Shown here: one piece after another, positions 1 through 11,745 of the stretch
Numbering within the stretch: position 1 is the stretch's first letter
Layout: every line of letters starts with the position of its first letter
NCBI RefSeq assembly: GCF_001704415.2
Contig: NC_030817.1
Coordinates: 54,793,550 to 54,857,549 of the forward strand
Reading direction: 5' to 3'
DNA: 64,000 nt
Source: Capra hircus
Lineage: Eukaryota; Chordata; Mammalia; Artiodactyla; Bovidae
The notes under the pieces: generated by a model
Databases searched by the model: none
Told to the model about the DNA's origin: nothing
The model's input: the letters and a program-made list of their open reading frames with translations, nothing else
Position numbers and translations under genes: made by a program

Positions 1-959
1 AATAAAACACAAGCCTGAAAATACTGGAAAAGACTGCCCTGTTCTGTTCTCAGTTTACATGTTGAATGAGTGAATAAAAGCGTCGTCATCCTCTTAGCGA
101 TTTCATGCATGTTTTCCTACTACCAGATCCCTTCTCTTATGCCTTCTCCATCTCCAAAGGACCAAGCCATGGTGGCTATAATCACGGCTTGCCCCTGTAC
201 AATCGTTTTAGATCACCCAGTATATTTCCGCTTCTGGGGCAGCCAGCACACCGCACAAAGGGGAAAGGCGGGCTATCGTGCCTGATCCCAAGACGCACCA
301 CCACAGCAAGCAGCAGAAGGGACCACACCGTGCAGGAGACCTGAGGGACTGACTCGAATCTTTACAACCCAGGTGCCTTGAATCCGAGCCAGCAGCACCA
401 CCATATACAAACTCAGTTCTCTCCTTGGAAGGACGGTGTCCAGTCTGTAAAATTTGGTAGTGAACTTGGGTGTCTTCTCTATGACATCTATGCTAAATCT
501 CCTCACACGGGGCTCCAGAGAAACACCTCTGCCAGCAACCTCACCATAAGCTCCCCAGCAGCCACGATGGTACCCATGGACTAGGTGATCTGTCACGAGA
601 AGCCACTCTTCCTCCTTTCCCAGTGGTTTCCAAGTAACACCAGGAGAGACGGTTCTGTTCAAAAGGGTGTGACCAGCCATAGGGGTTCACCAGGAAACAC
701 AGCTTGGGGATTGTTCTTTTTTGTTTCATTTTCCTGGAAGTCTGAGCTGAAGGAATGGATGGGCTCTTTCAACAGTCAGGTTGGCTGGTGACCCCTTAAG
801 TCCCTAGGCGGGGATCAATCCCATATAGAGTAGAGATGATGCTCCACAGCAGGTTGAACCTCTCCTGCGACAGCATCTGGAGATTCAAAATCCAGACCTT
901 CTTAGATGAAAGGAAAGGAAATAAACTTTCCCTTCTCCTTGGTCCACAAAAAGCTCACT
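1..959. other. Unclassified single-copy-looking DNA
   Basis: I recognise no repeat or exon here. Short overlapping open frames on both strands (up to 135 codons) have no recognisable domain and no splice or start context, so I treat them as chance frames. Confidence 0.5.
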
Positions 960-1080
960 CCTCAAACTTGAAGGTGCATAGGAATCACCTGGGGATCTTA
1001 AAATGCAGATTCTGACACAGGCGGCCAGGGTGGGGCCTGAAACTCTAACAAGCTTTCAGGTGAGGCTAGTGCTGCTGAGT
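960..1080 (+). mobile_element. MER5-type (hAT-Charlie) DNA transposon remnant
   Basis: The stretch carries the MER5 signature words in order: a 'gaatcacctgggg' block, 'aaaatgcagattctgac', 'ggtggggcctgaaactct' and 'aacaagctttcaggtgaggct'. MER5 is a non-autonomous mammalian hAT element. The terminal inverted repeats are eroded, so the ends are approximate. Confidence 0.8.
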
Positions 1081-1261
1081 GCTGTTTACTCTGAGTAGCA
1101 AGGCAATAAACAGAAAAACCCACCTACTCAGCTAGGTCATCCCTGAGGAGTGGGGGTTGGGGTGGGGCAGGTACCTGGAGGAAAGTAGAAAGGTATAGTT
1201 GATAGTTAATTGCTTATGTACGGTTTGTCTCTTACCTTTGTGTCCTATCTTTGTAATTTTT

Positions 1262-1478
1262 TTAAAGGGCAAATATATAATCTAATAAGGACTACTGTAT
1301 AGTATAGGGAACACTGCTCAGTATTCTAAAATGACCTATATAGGAGAAGAATCCAAAAGGAGTAAATATATTTATGTATATGGCTGATTCACTTTGCTGT
1401 ACGCCTGAAACTAACATAATATTGCAAATTAACTATAATCCAATAAAAACATAAAATTTAAAAAATTTTAAAGGAAGA
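1262..1478 (+). mobile_element. Artiodactyl L1 3' UTR fragment
   Basis: It contains the typical artiodactyl L1 3' end: 'actactgtatagtatagg', 'gctgattcactttgctgta', a 'cctgaaactaacataatatt' block and 'ccaataaaa', followed by an A-rich tail. It is 5' truncated, with no ORF2 sequence attached. The 5' boundary is uncertain. Confidence 0.75.
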
Positions 1479-2294
1479 AAAGAAAAGGACAGGACTAGCT
1501 CTGAGTTTTTTCTTGCTATGAAGTTGGTATCTGCTCACACCTTGCCTGAAGGTATGCTCCGGAATTCTGAAATTTCACAACCTGATACTCGAGCATGTGG
1601 AAACTAGGAGACTCGTTCCGAACAGAAGGCTGACCACAGTCATGGTCAGACCTCGATGAGATATTTGCTTGACAAACCAAGGAATAGGGATGGTCACATG
1701 CGAGGGTAACCTGAGGCCACAGGATAACCATGGCACATCTCCCAGGATACGCAGAGCTTTGGGTATGGGGCAGGGGCAGCTAACACACATAATTTAACTA
1801 ATAAATATTTTAAAACATAATTTATATCAGAACAAACATAGATGTTTTATGTGGCAGAATTCAAACTTTAATACATTTTTCAGATTAAACAGACGCCTGA
1901 AAGAAAATTTCTCATTGCCCCCAGACCCCAGTCTCCTGTGTGATAGAAGGGCATCTCGGTTTTAAAAAAATCCCAGAGAAGGGATGACCCGTGTGAACCA
2001 TAGTGGGGCTTAGACTAATGGGCCCACAACCATCTCTGGGGATGTAGACAGGGAGACACCTGTAGCAATGGCAGCGATTCCCAAAAATACAATCCCCACT
2101 CAGTCACCCGTGGAGAGTCTAACTGTCATGTCCCACCTCTGTCAGTCCTCAGCTCTGTAATCTTATATTTTCAACTGAACTAAACATTGCCAACAACTTG
2201 TCCCACAAATATCATTACAAAAACACATCTACATTGGTTTTACACTCACCCCTTCCAGACTTTCTCCTCTTCTCACATTTATTTCCATTTATCT
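1479..2294. other. Unclassified DNA
   Basis: No repeat family or exon recognised. Overlapping 71-codon antisense frames near 1516-1790 have no recognisable domain. Confidence 0.45.
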
Positions 2295-2305
2295 AGAGAG
2301 AAACT
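2295..2305 (+). repeat. Target-site duplication, left copy
   Basis: The 11-mer agagagaaact is repeated perfectly at 2439-2449 on the other side of the BOV-A2 element, as expected for L1-mobilised insertion. Confidence 0.85.
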
Positions 2306-2438
2306 TGGAGAAGGCAATGGCAACCCACTCCAGTACTCTTGCCTGGAGAAACCCAGGGACGGCGGAGCCTGGTGGGCTTCCATCTATGGGGTCGCACAGA
2401 GTCGAACATGACTGAAGTGACTTAGCAGCAGCAGCCGC
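2306..2438 (+). mobile_element. BOV-A2 SINE, single-monomer copy with TSD
   Basis: It reads from 'ggagaaggcaatggcaaccc' through 'ctccagtactcttgcctgg' and a 'gtcgcacagagtcg' block to a short CAG-rich tail, which is the 3' half-unit of ruminant BOV-A2. An 11-bp direct repeat, agagagaaact, flanks it exactly (2295-2305 and 2439-2449) and marks the target-site duplication. Confidence 0.92.
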
Positions 2439-2544
2439 AGAGAGAAACTGAGCGCTTTCCTGGATTTTTCTCTCCTTTGCCTACGAGATCCAGTCTCTAA
2501 CTCCTGTCATCTCTGATGATGCCCCCATCCCCTGAGGCCGCTCT

Positions 2545-3225
2545 CTCCATCTCCCCCTTGACTTAGCCCTCATCTCCTCTCACCTGGACTACTGCCTTGT
2601 GGTCTCCGAGCCAGTCTCGCTCTTTGGGGCTGCTTTCCACCTCAATATTCCCTGCACTCACTGGCTGCTGGAATGATCTTCCTAAAGCAAGAACCCAGAC
2701 CTGTCATTTCTTGTCTAAGAGCTTTACCTGATTCCACTCCTTGTCCCCATCCTTCTCTGTGGATCAGATGCAAACTCCCAAAACAAGCTTTCTAAAGGCC
2801 CTTTATAACGTGGTCCCCAAACTGCAGTTCAAGCCTCCACCCCTCAGCCCTCTGTGCAGGTCCTCTTCTTGTCATTCTCTGGCCCACACCGTGTTCCAGG
2901 ATCGCTGCTCTGCACACAGAGTGTTCCCTCTGCCTAGAATGATTCTCGCACCTTCTCCAGCTGAGGAAATCAGCTATTCTCTAATCCTCGGTTTAAATGT
3001 GGCATAATTTATAAAACAGTCTGCAGACCTCATGCTGATATAATCCTTTTCCCTCCTGGCTCCCACAGTACACCTGGTACCTGCTTCTGTTACTGACCTT
3101 TGCCACGACTTCATGAGTATATGTCTACTGCGCGCTCTTCACAAATCAGAGCCGGGTATCTCCGTAGCTCCCAAGTCTAGCCCAGGACAACCCAAGGAAT
3201 GAGTGCATGAAGTAATGGAAGGTGG
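2545..3225 (+). mobile_element. L2 LINE 3' region
   Basis: Diverged L2 landmarks occur in order: 'cacctggactactgcc', 'gctggaatgatcttcct', a degenerate 'ctgattccactcc' block, 'gcaaactccc', 'ggccctttataacgtgg', 'gtgttccctctgcctagaat' and 'aggaatgagtgcatga' near the end. L2 is an ancient mammal-wide LINE. No intact ORF remains. Confidence 0.8.
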
Positions 3226-3699
3226 ATTTTTTACCCAGCTGTCTGTTTAATTCCACACTTTCTGAGCCAGGTAGGAGGCTATTGATCCCACTTGAGGGAA
3301 GACAGGAGTGAGGGAGCCATTAACCATTTCTGTCCAGTTGAAAATCCTCCCCTTAGCCCAGGGGAATGCCAGGAACCAAAACCTTACATGGAAATGTTGG
3401 TCCTGCATCATTGGTTCTCTCACCTGAGTCCGGTTGGTGACAGTGCTGATTTCCAGCTGTGGGTTGGAAAGAGAGGGAACATATACGTTTCTGGGCAAAA
3501 ATTCAGGATAGAAAAATTGGATGTCTTCAACCTCCTTAAAGTCAAGTTTTTGTAATTTCAAAATGCTATGAATGAATTCCCAGGACCTAAAAGTATAAAG
3601 GAACTTGAAGTTCAAGTAAATGTGATTAGAATTGTCTGTGCTGGTACACATTAGGTCTCTAACACTTACGTCAACATGATCCAGCGCTGTCTTGATGTA
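3226..3699. other. Unclassified DNA with a 152-codon antisense open frame
   Basis: An open frame runs on the minus strand over 3247-3705. I recognise no motif, signal peptide or domain in it and no neighbouring exon structure, so it is probably a chance frame. Confidence 0.4.
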
Positions 3700-3835
3700 T
3701 ATCATGTCTTCCTAACCAAATTGTAAGCTTCCGAGAGCATACGCTGTATTGTTAACCTACATTGGGTTAACTCTCTGGGCCTAATGCTGTCCTTTTAATA
3801 CAGGAGAATTCCAATAAATACTTAATGATCAAGGG
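3700..3835 (+). mobile_element. Possible L2 3' tail
   Basis: The order 'aattgtaagcttcc', 'ctctgggcctaatgctgtcc' and 'ccaataaatacttaatgatc' resembles the end of L2. Divergence is high, so the call is tentative. A short TA-rich tract follows at about 3842-3866. Confidence 0.4.
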
Positions 3836-4757
3836 TTGCCTGTATATATGTATGTATATATATAGTAAATAATTTTTTTTTCTTGTATTTTGCCTACAGC
3901 TTTCACTTTAAAAATGGAAAGAGATGGAACCAATCAGGTTTTGCAAACAAAACAGGCATATAGGCCTGTGCTGATACCTAAATGGGTTTTGCTTGTGGTC
4001 CTGCCAGAGGCAGGGGGATAGATTAGTTAACTCCTCCAGGGGTCTTCAAGCCCTGTGGTTTTGCTCTGCATTTTTCTTTGGAGAAAGTCTACATAGTCAA
4101 CTATCTAACCGATGCTGAGACATCACTTTGGATTGAATCTGGCATCTAGAAACCACACTGGTGAATCTTAAGTATGTTAATATGGATAATTTAAACCTTA
4201 TAAATAGCTTCCCATAATGTGTTTCTTGCCTGAGGGGGTCTTTTGGTTGCAGTACAGTACAATCAGGCTTGAGTTTGCAACTTAAAAAGAAAACCAGAGT
4301 TTGAGAAGTATAAATTTTTATGTAGCTTTTTCTTTCAAAGCTCATGTTTATTAAAAGGGCTGGTGGTAAGCCCAGGGAAAATGGAGCTGTGAAAGGGACA
4401 CCTGGAGGTTGCGTCAGCTCTCTGTGGGTTCTTCCTTATTAAATTGGTGTGGTTTCAAAATCAAAAGCTAATTATTCCAATATTCTCACCTGAGTTGGGC
4501 AGCCTGCCTGGGCTGTGATGATTCCCGCTGAATCTTCACCAACGGGCAGGTAAAATGTGGGTGATGACACCTAGAGAGTGAATAAAGCAGGAAAAAATAT
4601 ACGGAACTTTACTCCTCTATTCCTAATTTAGAAACAGCTGAAAACATAAATTGGGCTTCAACTAGTTTAATAATTATTCCCACACTGCTTATCTTTTTAA
4701 CTCAATGTCTTCATTATCTTCTTAAACAAGTGTCGAGATTATAAAAAGAGGTTCTTA
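3836..4757. other. Unclassified AT-rich DNA
   Basis: The stretch holds a short (TA/GT)-rich tract near 3842-3866 and a T-run near 3871. I see no repeat family or exon. Confidence 0.45.
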
Positions 4758-4901
4758 GCACTTCCTTGGTGGTCCAGTGGCTAAGACTCTGTGCTCCCAA
4801 TGCAGGGGGCCTGGGTTTGATCCCTAGTCAGGGAACTAGATTCCACATACCGCAACTAAGATCCAATGCAGCCAAATAAGTAGAAGAAATATTTTTAAAA
4901 C
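4758..4901 (+). mobile_element. CHR-type tRNA-Glu SINE
   Basis: The head 'cttccttggtggtccagtgg' and the B-box-like 'gggtttgatccctagtc' mark a tRNA-derived SINE. It continues into 'gggaactagattccacata', 'gcaactaagatcc' and an A-rich tail, matching the CHR family shared by ruminants, hippos and whales and not Bov-tA. Confidence 0.8.
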
Positions 4902-5389
4902 ATTATAAAAGAAATCCATTTTTTTCCTACCATCTCCCGGCTCAGCTCAGATTTCTTCTATGTGGACTGGTTCTCAGGCCATTCCCAGTGGCTGAGCCCA
5001 GCACCTCTGCTGTGATGGAAAAAGCCACACTTTAAACCTCTACTTTGCTTTATAAAAGAGATTCTTATACAAACTGCTCTTTATGTGTGCTTAGACATTT
5101 GTTTAGTGGTACAGAACTTTCTAGAGAAGTTTCATCCCCAAGAGTCCTTCTAAAAGGTGTTTGTGGGTAGTCAACACCCATGGAAAGCCCTCTTGAATGA
5201 ATTCAGGAGGGCATCCACCCTGGCATTCCCTGGTTACCAAATCCAGAAGTTCTTAGCTGAGAATGTTAAGCAAATTATATTTTTAACTTGCAGTTCATTT
5301 TGTAGTTATCAAAGAAATCAAACAGCATGAGAAGTTCCTGAATTTCTTTTTGAAATATGACTGAGTTGGCTAAACAGCAATTTTGAAAA
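4902..5389. other. Unclassified DNA
   Basis: No repeat family, exon or RNA gene recognised. Confidence 0.45.
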
Positions 5390-5590
5390 TGCAGGTTTGA
5401 GAATCAGACCATGTGAACAGATCAAAACTTCACCATTTGGGGGAGAGGGGCTTCAGTTTCCTTGTCTATAAAATGAGATCATAAGAGGAGTAGCGTCATA
5501 GAGTATTCAACAGAATTAAATGGGAAAATGTAATCAAAATATCTGTATAGGGGAAGCTCTCATTACATATTTGCTATCATTATTTTAAAT
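5390..5590 (+). mobile_element. MIR SINE
   Basis: The MIR core is readable: 'cttcagtttccttgtctata', 'aaatgagatcataagag', then a 'catagagtattcaacagaat' block in the place of the MIR 'tcataggg...aggatt' block. It is diverged and has no TSD. Confidence 0.7.
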
Positions 5591-5935
5591 GTGCAATATT
5601 TGTGGTTTCAGGAACCTTACCAATAAACCAAATAGAGTGTGATCCTAACTTCTAGTGAATTTACAAATTATTGAACAAGGCTCAATACAGAGGAGTCGAA
5701 CAAGAAGAACACTGATGCAGCTATAAGAAATTCAAATACTTTGATAATAAATTGCTTCTTTAAGTCCCATGCTTTTAAAAAAACCAATAAGTATGCCATG
5801 GTTTTATCTATATACACGGTCACTGTGAGAGGCAGGGGTCTCCGTGGGAAGGCTTCTATCACCCTCCATGAGGCTGGGCAGTCAGGCTCCCATCACTGGC
5901 ATAATACCACGGTGAACAGATACCAGGCTGAAAAG
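5591..5935. other. Unclassified DNA
   Basis: No repeat family or exon recognised. Confidence 0.4.
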
Positions 5936-6045
5936 TAGAGGACCTGAGTCTGGTGTTAAATAGCACAAGTCTGGATAGAGTCACTTCACTTCCCTGGGTC
6001 TTGAGTTCCTCAGCTTTAAAATGAAAAGACACAACTAGATGGTTC
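5936..6045 (+). mobile_element. MIR SINE fragment
   Basis: It shows 'gtcacttcacttccctgggt' followed by 'gagttcctcagctttaaaat', the usual MIR 'tcacttaacctctctgggcctcag...' progression with changes. Confidence 0.65.
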
Positions 6046-6485
6046 TCTTCTCCCCATCACTACCCAAGTTTTATACTCCATCCACCAACAACAAAATATT
6101 TGCCATCCTGAACACCCGAAAGTTCTATTTACTTTACAAATAACAAAAGTACCATATATGAATGATAAATGTTCAAGGGATGTTATTCATCCAGAGTGGC
6201 TTGGTCTTAGAATCAAGACTCCTAGAGTGTACATAATGAACTCTTGATTGGATGACTCACATGATACTTGAGGATGTGGCAATGCCAGATGTTGGTTATT
6301 AAAGACAAAAGACATAAAACTGCACCACAAAGTGTGAACTTTGCTGTGAGGGGTGAAAGAGTTCTACATAAGCTTAAGTGGGCTGCCCTTATGTGTTAGC
6401 ACTTTTAAAATTCAGAGGTATATGTGAAATGAAAATGTTTCACTGTTGTAAGAATCACAATATTATCTAGCATATAATTTTGGGT
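6046..6485. other. Unclassified DNA
   Basis: No repeat family or exon recognised. Confidence 0.45.
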
Positions 6486-6575
6486 CTGGTACTAACAAAT
6501 TCTAGAACCTTAGCCAAGCCAGGCAAACCACTCTGAATCTCTTTTTCCTCCATGTAAACTGAGGTGAGGATCCAA
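6486..6575 (+). mobile_element. MIR SINE fragment
   Basis: The order 'ccttagccaagccaggcaaa', 'ccactctgaatctctttttc' and 'ctccatgtaaactgaggtg' fits a diverged MIR middle segment. Confidence 0.5.
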
Positions 6576-6617
6576 AGACACAACAGACGTGAAAACACAA
6601 GGGAAAATAAACGGTTC

Positions 6618-6844
6618 GTGCTGTGCTGTTCTCAGTCACTCAAGTCATGTGCGACTCTTTGCGACCCCACGGACTGTAGCCCGCCAGGCTCCCCTGCCCC
6701 TGGGATTTTCCAGGCAAGAGTACTGGAGTGGGGTGCCATTTCCTTCTCCAGGGGATCTTCCCAGCCCAGGGATCAAACCTGTGTGTCCTGTGTCTGCTGC
6801 ATGGGCAGGCAGATTCTTTACCACTGAGCCACCTAGGAAGCCCC
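6618..6844 (-). mobile_element. Bov-tA SINE, near full length
   Basis: Read on the minus strand it starts with the tRNA-Glu-like head ('ggcttcctaggtggctcagt'), runs through 'ggaagatcccctggagaag' and 'actccagtactcttgcctgg', and ends with the 'gagtcgcacatgacttgagtg' type 3' end. This is the standard Bov-tA arrangement, about 225 bp. Confidence 0.9.
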
Positions 6845-7136
6845 CAAACCAGGACACACATGCTATTAACTGTTATCCAAAGACACGGAATGATCAGTTA
6901 ATTCAAGTGGGACGGATTCAGCACACCAGTTCTTTGAGGTGAAGAGACCTATCAAACGGATGGATTGCCAGAATCTTCCACCCAGATGCTGGCTGCTCTG
7001 TCAATTCAGCCTAAGTCTTGAAGGCTTCTCTCATGCTACCTACACTCCTTGTCAAAAAGACTTAGGTTTTAATTACCCAACAAATCTTGACCTGCTGCAA
7101 AGTAAAAACTACAAAGAGTGAGTATGTGTGATCCAT

Positions 7137-7161
7137 TAAAAAAAATAAAAAAAAAAAAAAC
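7137..7161 (+). repeat. A-rich low-complexity tract
   Basis: Nearly uninterrupted adenines broken only by single thymines. It could be an old retroposon tail, but I recognise no element upstream. Confidence 0.7.
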
Positions 7162-9163
7162 TCATGCGCTAACATCCTGAAGAAATAGAAATGTAGCCAG
7201 GCATTCCCAACCAGCAGCCATCCATGAATAGTAATACAAGTGAGTGTGTGGCTGGTACATTCTAGAGGCAAAGGATCTCATTCATTCTATTGCAAAGTTT
7301 ACTGTAACCCCAACTGAGGCCACTTTCTGACCAGCCTGTTGCTACAACATGAATACTTCACATTCTTGGTTTCTAACTGAAGGTGAGAAACAATGTTTTG
7401 AGAGCATTTTACACCTGCAATTAAAAAAAAGGCAACAAGAAAATATGCTGAGGGATTCTTCTCTAGTCCAGAAAACCTAAATAAAAGTCTCAAACCAAGC
7501 ACCACTGAAGCAGTTGCAGCAATTAGAAAAGTCAATAGCATTTGCCTCATAATAATCTAGACTCCACAAGAGTGCCCTCTTAGGAACACAGTCCCTTTCC
7601 TTTCTTCTTACATTCATATCCGATTTGGGGGATCATTGTTAAACATTTAACTGGATTGATTCAACTGACTCGCTATATTTTGACAGCTCAAAGTATCAAG
7701 TTATTTAATTAACTCATTTTCAATTAACACAGTTGCTGCTAACCTGGTGTAAATTAAGTCTCCTCAGACTCTAGAAAAAGAGAGAAAGGAGGCCAATGGG
7801 ACAGAGATTTCTATTGCATATCTCATTCTATTGGAAGTTTCCAGTTCAGGTCAGACCCATAAAATGTCTTTTTTGTGGTTAAGTGTTAACCGGCAGCCAG
7901 GTGCTAAGAGAGTGCTGAATCAGCCCAGAAGAGGGGGTGGGTGGAAGGGAGAAGAAAGTTTGGTTTATAGGCTGAAGTGAGCAAAGGAAACAGAACTGGC
8001 AAGAGTTATACATTGCTCCAGGCGGGCACAGGTGGATGGAACTGCAGGCCAGGTCAGAAAAAGAGAAAGATTTATGTCCTGTGCAAACAAAAGGCCAGAA
8101 GAAAAATCACCAATCCGGTTGGGCAGCTCTGAAGTGAAGGAAACATCTGTTCATACAGTGAAGGAATGGTCAGGTAAGACAGGCTGGAAACAGTCATCAG
8201 AAGGCCATCTGCTGACCTGGGACAGCATGCCCTCGAGGCACGGAACAAATCCTGTCCTCCAGGAGGCCACACAGTGGGGCCAGGACCAGCCAGGCCAGGA
8301 AACAATGCCAGGACGAGGCATTAAAGTTACATGAGCCTCATGGAAGAAGCTGCCCGGCGAGTTTACTTCCGAAATGTGAAGTCGAGTGGAAACACAGAGT
8401 TTTCTTCTTTGGGAACTTGGCAAACCCGCTTCACTGGGCCTCTCCATGAAGCAAGAATGCAGAGAGGTAGTTCATCAGATGCCTGTGGCCAGTACCCGTC
8501 ACTTCTCCGGAGGCTGCTGCTCCACCCCTCCTGGCTTCTGGTTGGGGGAGCTGTCAGCTCAAGGCAGCTGCTGTCTTGGGGGTGGCACCACAGAACCCCA
8601 AGAACTTGTGGCCCAAGTGAGACAGTGGATGGGAGGTGGCCTTTGACCATGGAAGGCAACCCGCTGGGGAATAGGAGAGGCAAGCCAGAGGAGCACAGAA
8701 AGGCAGGGGGAAATGAGAGCAGGAACTGGCAATGACCTTGCATTAATGGGCAGCACACCCCACTGGAATAAAGGCCGGCATGAGTGGGGCTTTGCTCTAA
8801 AGAAGCCGGCAGTAGCTAGGTCCTTCCAATACTAATGAGCATGATTATAGCCCTTGGACAAATGAGCCAAACTTCAGACAAAAGCTGGGAGAGAGAAGAG
8901 ATTTATGTCATAATACAAAATACCAAATGTATGACCAAATGTCATGGAAGAACCAGCTGATAATTGGTGGGAGAGCAAAGGCCATCAGAAGAAAAAACTT
9001 ACTGTCTGAAGTACTAAGGTTAACAAGAGTGAGTATCATGGCATTATTAGTTAGTGACCAAAGTATCAATACAAAGCTGAAATTAGATCCTTGACCATCC
9101 TCCCTTCTCTCTCCCTTACCCCATATTTCTATATCTATGACCTCATCGTGTTATAATTTACAG

Positions 9164-9177
9164 ACACACACACACAC
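9164..9177 (+). repeat. (AC) microsatellite
   Basis: A short run of alternating AC, about seven units. Confidence 0.85.
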
Positions 9178-9199
9178 TTTATATTCATACACATGGGAA

Positions 9200-9422
9200 G
9201 AGTGAAAGTAGTAACATTAGTTGACTCCTTGTTGTATGCCAAGCTCTTTTCCATATTCCTTTACAGGTGTTAATTTATTCAATCTTGGCAACATAACTAT
9301 TGAGGTGGAAACTCTCTCTGTCCCCATTTCACAGATAAGGAAATGAAGTGCAGAGAGCATAAGCCAGATAACACAGCTGATAAGTATGTGAACTGAGATT
9401 TGAACCAGGCATTCTGGGTCCT
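9200..9422 (-). mobile_element. MIR SINE
   Basis: The plus strand reads the MIR complement: 'gttgtatgccaagctctttt', 'tttacaggtgttaatttatt', 'ccccatttcacagataagga', 'aatgaagtgcagagag' and 'gataacacagctgataagta'. It is nearly full length and diverged. Confidence 0.85.
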
Positions 9423-9639
9423 CAGCAAGCATCTTCATTTTTGTTTCTGAAATCTCAGATCAGGGATTTTGGGGATAAGTGGTTAGCTTTCCATGCTGAG
9501 TTCCTCACAACCAACCCTCTCCATACTCCAGTCCTCAAGCCCACTGCTGTCTGACGTACCATTCCCTCATCTCTATCCATTCAGATTCTCCTCTTTCTTC
9601 GTATGCCAGTTCGAGACTCAGGAGGTCAGCTGCATGCCA
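9423..9639. other. Unclassified DNA
   Basis: Pyrimidine-rich sequence with no recognised repeat. Confidence 0.4.
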
Positions 9640-10018
9640 AACCATTTCCTCTTCTTCTAGGTCCACAGCAAGACTATAATTCCCAATCATTTGCATTTAA
9701 GGGCAGCTATGCGACAGTCTCCAGCTAGTGGAAGGTCAACAGGAGTGAAATGTGCCACCTCCAGTCCTCACTTATGAAACACTGAACATGGAATCCTCTT
9801 TCCAGTTTGAGGCAGATAAGCATGGGGCCCTGGCAGGCCACAGATTGAAGCAGTGAAGCCATCTGATAGATGGTCCTGATCCCTGATCACTGAAAGATCA
9901 CCCACTGATCAGGAACTCCTATGTGGGTCCTCATGTAAGGAGGAAATAGACTTCAAACCATCATATTTGTACCTGGAAGTCTGTTTATTGCGACAGCCAT
10001 CAACACCCTAACTAACAT
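9640..10018 (+). mobile_element. Probable MaLR (MLT1-like) LTR
   Basis: The 3' end ('gtctgtttattgcgacagcc' then 'atcaacaccctaactaaca') resembles the MLT1 ending, and the 'agggcagctatgcgacag' to 'gaaatgtgccacctccag' region resembles its upstream part. It is old and diverged, with no internal retroviral sequence. Assignment is by overall order of words only. Confidence 0.5.
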
Positions 10019-10774
10019 GAACTTTGACGCATCCACCTCTACACCAGGTTTTGTGTTTATAAGCTGGTTCCTGACCTTAAAGAATGCACAGAAAAGAGGG
10101 AAAAGAGAGAGGTAAATAACATAAATAGCATACAAAAATGTTGCAACAGCAGAATGTCTACCATTTCACGAGAACACTGCTAGAAGCATGAAGTCAGGAA
10201 AAGCCATTAGAAATAGTGACAGTAGAGAAAGGGGTGGAGCTAGCATCTCTCCCAGTTATCCCATTCCAGTGAGGATGCTGGGCCTCACTTTATGCCACAT
10301 GGTGAAAACTGTCCTAGAAACATCAGTCATGGTGCCTACTGCATTCACCAGCTCTGTTCAAGGGGCATGCCCTCTTTGTGCCCCACACAGAGGGAAGATG
10401 CCCCAAGCTCTGCCTCGAGTACACCTGTTCCCCGAACTAGACCAAAGGTGGCCCCATCTCCAGGCTGACTTCATTCCACTAGGATGGTCTGATGCCACAC
10501 TGTGCCCCCTGTGATTAACTAGGCCGTTCAGATTCTTTCACTCTGGAAGATGAATGAGGGAGCTTTGACGGAATTAGCCTATTGGAGCAGGATGAAAAAG
10601 AAGAAGGCAGGCAGAGAGGACCGGCGACACAGGCTGAGCCTCAGTGGGAATGCAGATTCCACCACTGACAGGCACACTGGTCAGCTGCCGGATGGTGCAA
10701 GCAGCAGATGGACCCTGGCTGACTGAAGCAAGAAAGAGATCTGTGAAAAGGATAACAGAGAGCTCACAGAAGCC
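10019..10774. other. Unclassified DNA between two MaLR LTRs
   Basis: About 755 bp without recognised repeats. A 108-codon plus-strand frame (10188-10514) has no recognisable domain. The flanking LTRs face opposite ways, so this is not a provirus interior. Confidence 0.45.
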
Positions 10775-11130
10775 CTCTGGCTTAGCCTGGGCTGCTATTA
10801 CATGCCATAGACCGGATGGCTTCATCAAGAGGCATTCATTCCTCATATGGAAAGTCTAACACCAAGGTGCCTGCAAATGTGGCTCCTGATGGAAACCCAG
10901 TCCTGGCTTGCAAACAGCCACCCTCTTGCTGTGCCCTTACGTGGCCGGGTAGGGGGGAGCTATCTTGTCTCTTCCTCTTACAAGGGCACTAAGGCCCTCA
11001 GAGGGGCTGACTCTCATGACCGCATCTAAACCCAATTACCTCCCAAAGGTCCCACCTCCAAATACTGTCACTGGGGTGAATGGCTTCAACATATGAATCT
11101 GTGGATCAGAACATAAACATTCACTCCACA
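10775..11130 (-). mobile_element. MaLR (MST/MLT-type) solo LTR
   Basis: The plus strand reads the complement of a MaLR LTR: 'agcctgggctgctattacat', 'tggcttgcaaacagccaccc', 'aaacccaattacctcccaaa', 'caaatactgtcactggggtg' and 'gcttcaacatatgaatctg'. The order and spacing match well. No gag-pol sequence is attached. Confidence 0.8.
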
Positions 11131-11509
11131 ATAGCCTCAAAAGCAGAGCTAGGTTTAGCGGGGTGGGGAGGGGGGACAGTCCTGCTGTCAGAAACCACAG
11201 AATTGCTCTGTAGGTCTGTCCCATAACCTCTGCTGTCAACCAGTTGAAGGGGACTCATCTCATTAGCACCAGTGTGCCAGACACTGCCCTGTTCATCTTC
11301 AAGGACACTTGTCACCTCCCACCTTCTGCCAGGAACATTTCTGACCCCATGTGATCCCCCTACATGAATGGGTGATTTGTCTCTCTATACCTCTCATGGC
11401 CCCATCAGCAGCCTTCAGCATAGTGGTTAAGTGAATGCATCAATATCTGATGAATAAAAAGAACTTCCATTTAATGTGACAGCTGCCTAAAGTAATAAAG
11501 CTACAGTAA
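11131..11509. other. Unclassified DNA
   Basis: No repeat family or exon recognised. Confidence 0.4.
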
Positions 11510-11745
11510 GAGTAGCTACAATGTATTGGGTATTTACTAAGTGCCAGTAAATTCTTAAGTGCTTTATTGCAGCCTCTCATTTAATCTTTACAGTCACCTT
11601 ATAAGGAAGGCGTTATTATTATCTCCACTTTACAGAGGCAGAAATGTGAACTTAGGGAGGTAAGTAGCTTGCCCAGTTTTACTCAGCAAGTAAATTGGAG
11701 GAACAGGACTCAAGTTGTTGATTATGTTCCCAAAGCTCACACTCA
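11510..11745 (-). mobile_element. MIR SINE
   Basis: The plus strand shows the MIR complement: 'gggtatttactaagtgccag', 'ttaagtgctttattgcagcc', 'ttattattatctccacttta', 'cagaggcagaaatgtg' and 'agtagcttgcccag'. Nearly full length. Confidence 0.85.

Larger units (their letters stand above)
6845..9199. other. Unclassified DNA, with A-tract and (AC) run
   Basis: I recognise no repeat family. An A-rich tract lies at 7137-7161 and a short AC run at 9164-9177. The GC-richer part at 8030-8760 holds overlapping open frames of up to 134 codons on both strands. None has a recognisable domain, and their overlap on opposite strands argues against coding. Confidence 0.45.

Noticed and set aside
3247..3705. 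152-codon antisense open frame
   Set aside because: No recognisable motif, no neighbouring exon-like sequence; length is compatible with chance in 64 kb.
8032..8758. Several overlapping frames of 77-134 codons on both strands
   Set aside because: Mutually overlapping frames on opposite strands in GC-richer DNA; no domain and no codon pattern that singles one out.
9640..11130. A provirus bounded by the two MaLR LTRs
   Set aside because: The LTRs are in opposite orientation and of different type, and the DNA between them has no retroviral coding sequence.
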